DNA from: Schwartzia sp. (in: firmicutes)
Lineage (GTDB): Bacteria > Bacillota > Negativicutes > Selenomonadales > Selenomonadaceae
DNA: 8,246 nucleotides
Direction: 5' to 3'
NCBI GenBank assembly: GCA_017939945.1
Contig: JAGAZS010000157.1
Span: 1 to 8,246 of the forward strand
How positions within the stretch are numbered: the first letter of the stretch is position 1; each line of letters starts with the position of its first letter. Below, piece by piece: positions 5,742 through 8,246 of the stretch. A program made the translations under genes and the position numbers. A model generated the notes under the pieces. It was not told the DNA's origin. It saw only the letters and a program-made list of their open reading frames with translations, and did not search any database.

Positions 5742-6965
5742 ATGTCGGACAACGTATGGGATGAATTGAAGGAACGCGGATATATCGCGCAGTGCACGAA
5801 TGAGGAAGAGGTCAAGAAGCTCTTTTCCGAAGAAAAGATCACGTTTTATATCGGCTTCGATCCGACGGCGGACAGCCTGCATGTCGGGCACTTTCTGGCG
5901 TTGATGGCGATGGCGCGGCTCCAGCGGGCCGGGCATCGTCCGATCTGCCTTGTCGGCGGCGGTACGGGCACTGTCGGTGATCCGTCGGGCCGCACCGATA
6001 TGCGCCGCGTGATGACCGACGACGAGATTGAGGCGAACTGCGAACGGTTCAAGAAGCAAATGGCGCGGTTTATCGATTTTTCCGACGGCAAGGCGCTGAT
6101 GGTCAACAACGGCGAATGGCTGCGGAAGCTCAACCATATCGAGTTCCTGCGGGACGTCGGCGCGTGCTTCTCCGTCAATCGGATGCTGGCGGCGGAGTGC
6201 TACAAGAACCGCATGGAGCAGGGCCTGACTTTCCTGGAGTTCAACTATATGACGATGCAGGCCTATGACTTCATGGAGCTGAACCGTCGCTACGGCTGCG
6301 TGCTCCAGATGGGCGGCGACGACCAATGGTCGAACATCATCGCGGGCGTGGAGCTGATCCGGCGGCGTGAAGGAAAAGCGGCTTACGGCTTGACGCTGTC
6401 GCTTTTGACAAAGAGCGACGGCAAGAAGATGGGAAAGACCGCATCGGGCGCTCTTTGGCTCGACGCGGAAAAGACTTCGCCCTACGATTTCTACCAATAC
6501 TGGCGGAACATCGACGACGGCGACGTGGAAAAATGCCTCGCGCGATTGACGTTCCTGCCGATGGACGAGATTCATCGTCTCACCGCGCATCGGGACGAGC
6601 GCATGAACGACGCGAAGAAGATTCTCGCTTACGAGGTCACGCGCCTGGTGCATGGCGAAGCCGAGGCCGAAAAAGCGAAAAAAGCGGCGGAAGCGCTCTT
6701 CGGCGGCGCGGGTGACGCGGACGCGATGCCCACAGCGGAGGTCGCATTGTCGGAGCTTGGTTCGCGGCTGCTCGACGTGCTGGCGAAAAAAGCAGTAATC
6801 GCCTCGAAAGGCGAAGGCAAGCGGCTCGTCCAGCAGAACGGACTTTCCCTGAACGACGAGCGCGTTACGGATATCGAAAGGACGTTGACGGAGCAGGATT
6901 TCAAGGACGGCTCGGCCATCGTGCGGAAAGGGAAAAAGACTTACGTGCGGCTGACGCTGGCGTAA
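5742..6965 (+). CDS. tyrS: Tyrosyl-tRNA synthetase
   Basis: This cytoplasmic class I aminoacyl-tRNA synthetase charges tRNA-Tyr. The 407-residue length is normal for the family. The catalytic Rossmann fold shows the tyrosine pocket YIGFDPTA (Y36, D40), the HIGH motif as HVGH (47-50), VGGGTGTVGDPSG, the substrate-contacting FLEFNYMTMQAYDF and QMGGDDQWSNI, and the KMSKS motif as KMGKT (229-233), a variant usual in TyrRS. The C terminus (about 335-405) is an S4-like RNA-binding domain (SKGEGKRLVQQNGLSLN). The frame is open to an ATG at 5718, but 5742 is chosen because AAGGAG lies about 8 nt upstream of it and the family N terminus fits. The gene lies 42 nt behind the PBP gene with no T-box leader or clear promoter, so it is probably expressed from the PBP promoter. 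A strong terminator follows 16 nt after the stop. Confidence 0.97.
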   Translation: MSDNVWDELKERGYIAQCTNEEEVKKLFSEEKITFYIGFDPTADSLHVGHFLALMAMARLQRAGHRPICLVGGGTGTVGDPSGRTDMRRVMTDDEIEANCERFKKQMARFIDFSDGKALMVNNGEWLRKLNHIEFLRDVGACFSVNRMLAAECYKNRMEQGLTFLEFNYMTMQAYDFMELNRRYGCVLQMGGDDQWSNIIAGVELIRRREGKAAYGLTLSLLTKSDGKKMGKTASGALWLDAEKTSPYDFYQYWRNIDDGDVEKCLARLTFLPMDEIHRLTAHRDERMNDAKKILAYEVTRLVHGEAEAEKAKKAAEALFGGAGDADAMPTAEVALSELGSRLLDVLAKKAVIASKGEGKRLVQQNGLSLNDERVTDIERTLTEQDFKDGSAIVRKGKKTYVRLTLA

Positions 6966-6981
6966 AAAAGGACACAAAAAT

Positions 6982-7030
6982 AACGCCTCTTCGTGAATCC
7001 AGCCGGATTTACGGAGAGGCGTTTTCTTTT
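6982..7030. terminator. Bidirectional terminator between tyrS and the transporter
   Basis: A 19-bp stem (6982-7000 with 7005-7023, outer AACGCCTCT/AGAGGCGTT, two G-U pairs inside) is closed by the tetraloop AGCC. The plus strand continues GTTTTCTTTT. The minus strand continues ATTTTTGTG and then a further T run, so it serves both tyrS and the convergent transporter gene. Confidence 0.93.
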
Positions 7031-7033
7031 CGG

Positions 7034-8056
7034 CTATTCCGCAGGCGGCGGAGTTTCTTCAGCCTTGTTGGCGTCGCGGTGGATGTCCTCGATGACGAGT
7101 CGGACAATGACCATCAGCGGCACGGCGAGGAACATGCCCGGCGCGTCGAGGAGGCAGCCGCCGAGCAGCAGCCCCAGCAGGATGGCGATCGGGTGCAGAT
7201 GCAGGGTTTTCCCGATCAGGGTGGGATAGATGAAATTGTGATTGGCCTGCGTGATCAGCAGATAGAAAAAAAGCGTCTGCACCGCCATCCACGGCGAAAT
7301 GGTGGCAGCAACCGAAACGCCGAACAGCGAGGCGACGGTCGGGCCGATGACGGGAATGAACTCGCTGACGCCGGAGAGTACGGCAAAGACCACCGCGTAA
7401 GGAATATCGCGGGCGGTAAAATAGAGAAATACGAGGATTCCCATCAGGAAGCAGATGGCGATCTGGCTGCAAATGTATGTGTGGAGCGACAGCAGGATGC
7501 GGTCGAAGAGCTTGAAAACACGCATGTGATCTTTTTTCGGAAAGAGGCGTGTAATCCATTCCTCGATTTCGCGTCCGTCTTTCAGCAGGTAGAACGCGGA
7601 GAAAAGAATGATGACGAGGTCGAAGATTTTTGAGAAAAAGGAGAAAAGCATATCCAGAGAGGTCCGGAGAGCGTCGATACCGATGGAGGCGAGTTCCCGC
7701 CAGAATTTGTCTACTTCCTGCGCGATGACAGGATAGGCGGCGAACAGGTCGCGCATGTTTTCGGTCAGCTCCGGAAGGTCTTGGGAGAATTTCTGCGCGG
7801 AGCGCGCCAGCGGCGTCGACAGCACGGCAAAGAGAACCGAAACGGCGACGAGGAATAGCAGCAGCGTCATGGCCGCGGCAAGCCCCCGCGGAATCATTCG
7901 GGACTTATGCAGATAATCGACCATCGGGCAGAGCAGCAGATGGAGCAGCAGCGCGATGAACACGACAAAGGCAAGCTGCGGCAGGAGCCAGAACGAGCCC
8001 AGCAGCACGACGAAGCTGACGCCGAGCAGGATGGAAGTCTTGTGGGTTGCCCACAT
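7034..8056 (-). CDS. AI-2E family transporter (UPF0118-type membrane protein)
   Basis: This 340-residue integral membrane protein belongs to the AI-2E transporter family (Pfam PF01594). Hydrophobic segments lie at about 8-25, 28-45 and 58-80. A long polar stretch follows (about 84-135, SAQKFSQDLPELTENMRDLF), then further helices at about 138-157 and from 195 onward. Family hallmarks are the GVSEFIPVIGP turn and the C-terminal block NHNFIYPTLIGKTLHLHP followed by a Gly/Leu-rich helix and DAPGMFLAVPLM. The C-terminal tail is short and charged. Despite the name, few members move autoinducer-2; others act as Na+/H+ antiporters or export metabolites, so the substrate is unknown. The start ATG is supported by AGAGGTGA about 9 nt upstream. 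The gene is transcribed alone, convergent with tyrS and divergent from the gene starting at 8234. Confidence 0.93.
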   Translation of the reverse strand: MWATHKTSILLGVSFVVLLGSFWLLPQLAFVVFIALLLHLLLCPMVDYLHKSRMIPRGLAAAMTLLLFLVAVSVLFAVLSTPLARSAQKFSQDLPELTENMRDLFAAYPVIAQEVDKFWRELASIGIDALRTSLDMLFSFFSKIFDLVIILFSAFYLLKDGREIEEWITRLFPKKDHMRVFKLFDRILLSLHTYICSQIAICFLMGILVFLYFTARDIPYAVVFAVLSGVSEFIPVIGPTVASLFGVSVAATISPWMAVQTLFFYLLITQANHNFIYPTLIGKTLHLHPIAILLGLLLGGCLLDAPGMFLAVPLMVIVRLVIEDIHRDANKAEETPPPAE

Positions 8057-8088
8057 ATCGGAAAATCACCTCTAATCATATTTTCATA

Positions 8089-8106
8089 TTTATGATTTAT
8101 CATAAA
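8089..8106. repeat. Palindromic dyad in the transporter leader, possible operator
   Basis: TTTATGAT-TT-ATCATAAA is a perfect 8-bp inverted repeat with a 2-bp centre. It lies between the transporter -10 box and its ribosome site, where a bound repressor could block transcription. It resembles regulator sites only in its symmetry; I cannot assign a protein. Confidence 0.45.
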
Positions 8107-8110
8107 CTAT

Positions 8111-8130
8111 ATTATAGACTATTATAGACG
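8111..8130. repeat. Tandem 10-bp repeat carrying duplicate -10 boxes
   Basis: ATTATAGACT is followed directly by ATTATAGACG, two copies differing only at the last base. On the minus strand each copy supplies a perfect TATAAT, 10 bp (about one helical turn) apart. Confidence 0.6.
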
Positions 8131-8150
8131 TATGGCCCACGATTTGTCCA
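8121..8150 (-). promoter_or_regulatory. Promoter of the AI-2E family transporter
   Basis: On the minus strand TGGACA (8145-8150, five of six matches to the -35 consensus) is followed after 18 nt by TATAAT (8121-8126). A second TATAAT at 8111-8116 is 28 nt from this -35 and so less likely used with it. The start near 8114 gives a leader of about 58 nt containing the dyad at 8089-8106. Confidence 0.7.
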
Positions 8151-8165
8151 TAGCAGGCAGGATTT

Positions 8166-8194
8166 TTGCAATGGATGGCGAATATTAACATGAT
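8166..8194 (+). promoter_or_regulatory. Weak candidate promoter of the rightmost gene
   Basis: TTGCAA (8166-8171) and CATGAT (8189-8194) are 17 nt apart, each matching four of six consensus bases. They are correctly placed upstream of the gene starting at 8234. The match is modest and AT-rich DNA yields such pairs by chance. Confidence 0.3.
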
Positions 8195-8233
8195 TAAAAA
8201 TTTGTTCCACAATTTCAGGAAGGAGTGGTTTGC

Positions 8234-8246
8234 ATGGAATGGAAAA
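8234..8246 (+). CDS. Start of an unidentified gene (first four codons)
   Basis: An ATG preceded at 8 nt by the strong ribosome site AGGAAGGAG (8217-8225) opens a frame reading MEWK before the window ends. Four residues cannot identify a product. As inference only: in Bacillus subtilis an AI-2E-family gene (yrrI) lies just upstream of alaS, so alanyl-tRNA synthetase is one candidate, although there the two genes are co-oriented and here they are divergent. Confidence 0.6.

Noticed and set aside
3423..6977. A long antisense protein opposite the PBP and tyrS genes
   Set aside because: Both sense genes have intact family motifs over the whole span; the antisense frame is a codon-bias shadow.

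Overview
This window looks like an ordinary chromosomal housekeeping stretch from a moderately G+C-rich member of the Firmicutes lineage. It has strong Shine-Dalgarno sites, sigma-A-type promoters in AT-rich gaps, and Rho-independent terminators. The mix of a class A penicillin-binding protein with a Pro/Ser/Thr-rich tail, a single-zinc-ribbon membrane protein and G+C-rich coding DNA would fit the Negativicutes (Selenomonas/Megasphaera-like bacteria). That placement is inference and I could not test it. I see no mobile element, CRISPR array, rRNA or prophage gene.

Left part (1-2290). The window opens inside a GltD-like FAD/NAD(P) oxidoreductase (+). A bidirectional terminator separates it from a convergent small coiled-coil protein of unknown function (-). 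A divergent two-gene unit (+) follows, encoding a membrane protein with a C-terminal zinc ribbon and a 170-residue protein I do not recognise. It ends at a very long, perfect hairpin terminator.

Middle (2290-3476). A cytoplasmic-looking SGNH/GDSL hydrolase and a tRNA-Thr(CGU) gene with its own promoter and terminator lie on the minus strand. The tRNA promoter stands back to back with the promoter of the next plus-strand gene. That gene has a leader of about 200 nt with several hairpins, one of them abutting the ribosome binding site.

Right part (3477-8246). A complete class A (PBP1A-type) peptidoglycan glycosyltransferase/transpeptidase and tyrosyl-tRNA synthetase lie 42 nt apart in the same direction and probably form one operon. 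It ends at a bidirectional hairpin shared with a convergent AI-2E-family membrane transporter (-). The window closes with the AT-rich divergent control region between that transporter and the first four codons of a plus-strand gene.

The genes do not form an obvious shared pathway. I found no convincing new defence or mobile system. The items most worth following are the unknown zinc-ribbon/hypothetical pair, the structured leader of the PBP gene, and the dyads in the two divergent promoter regions.
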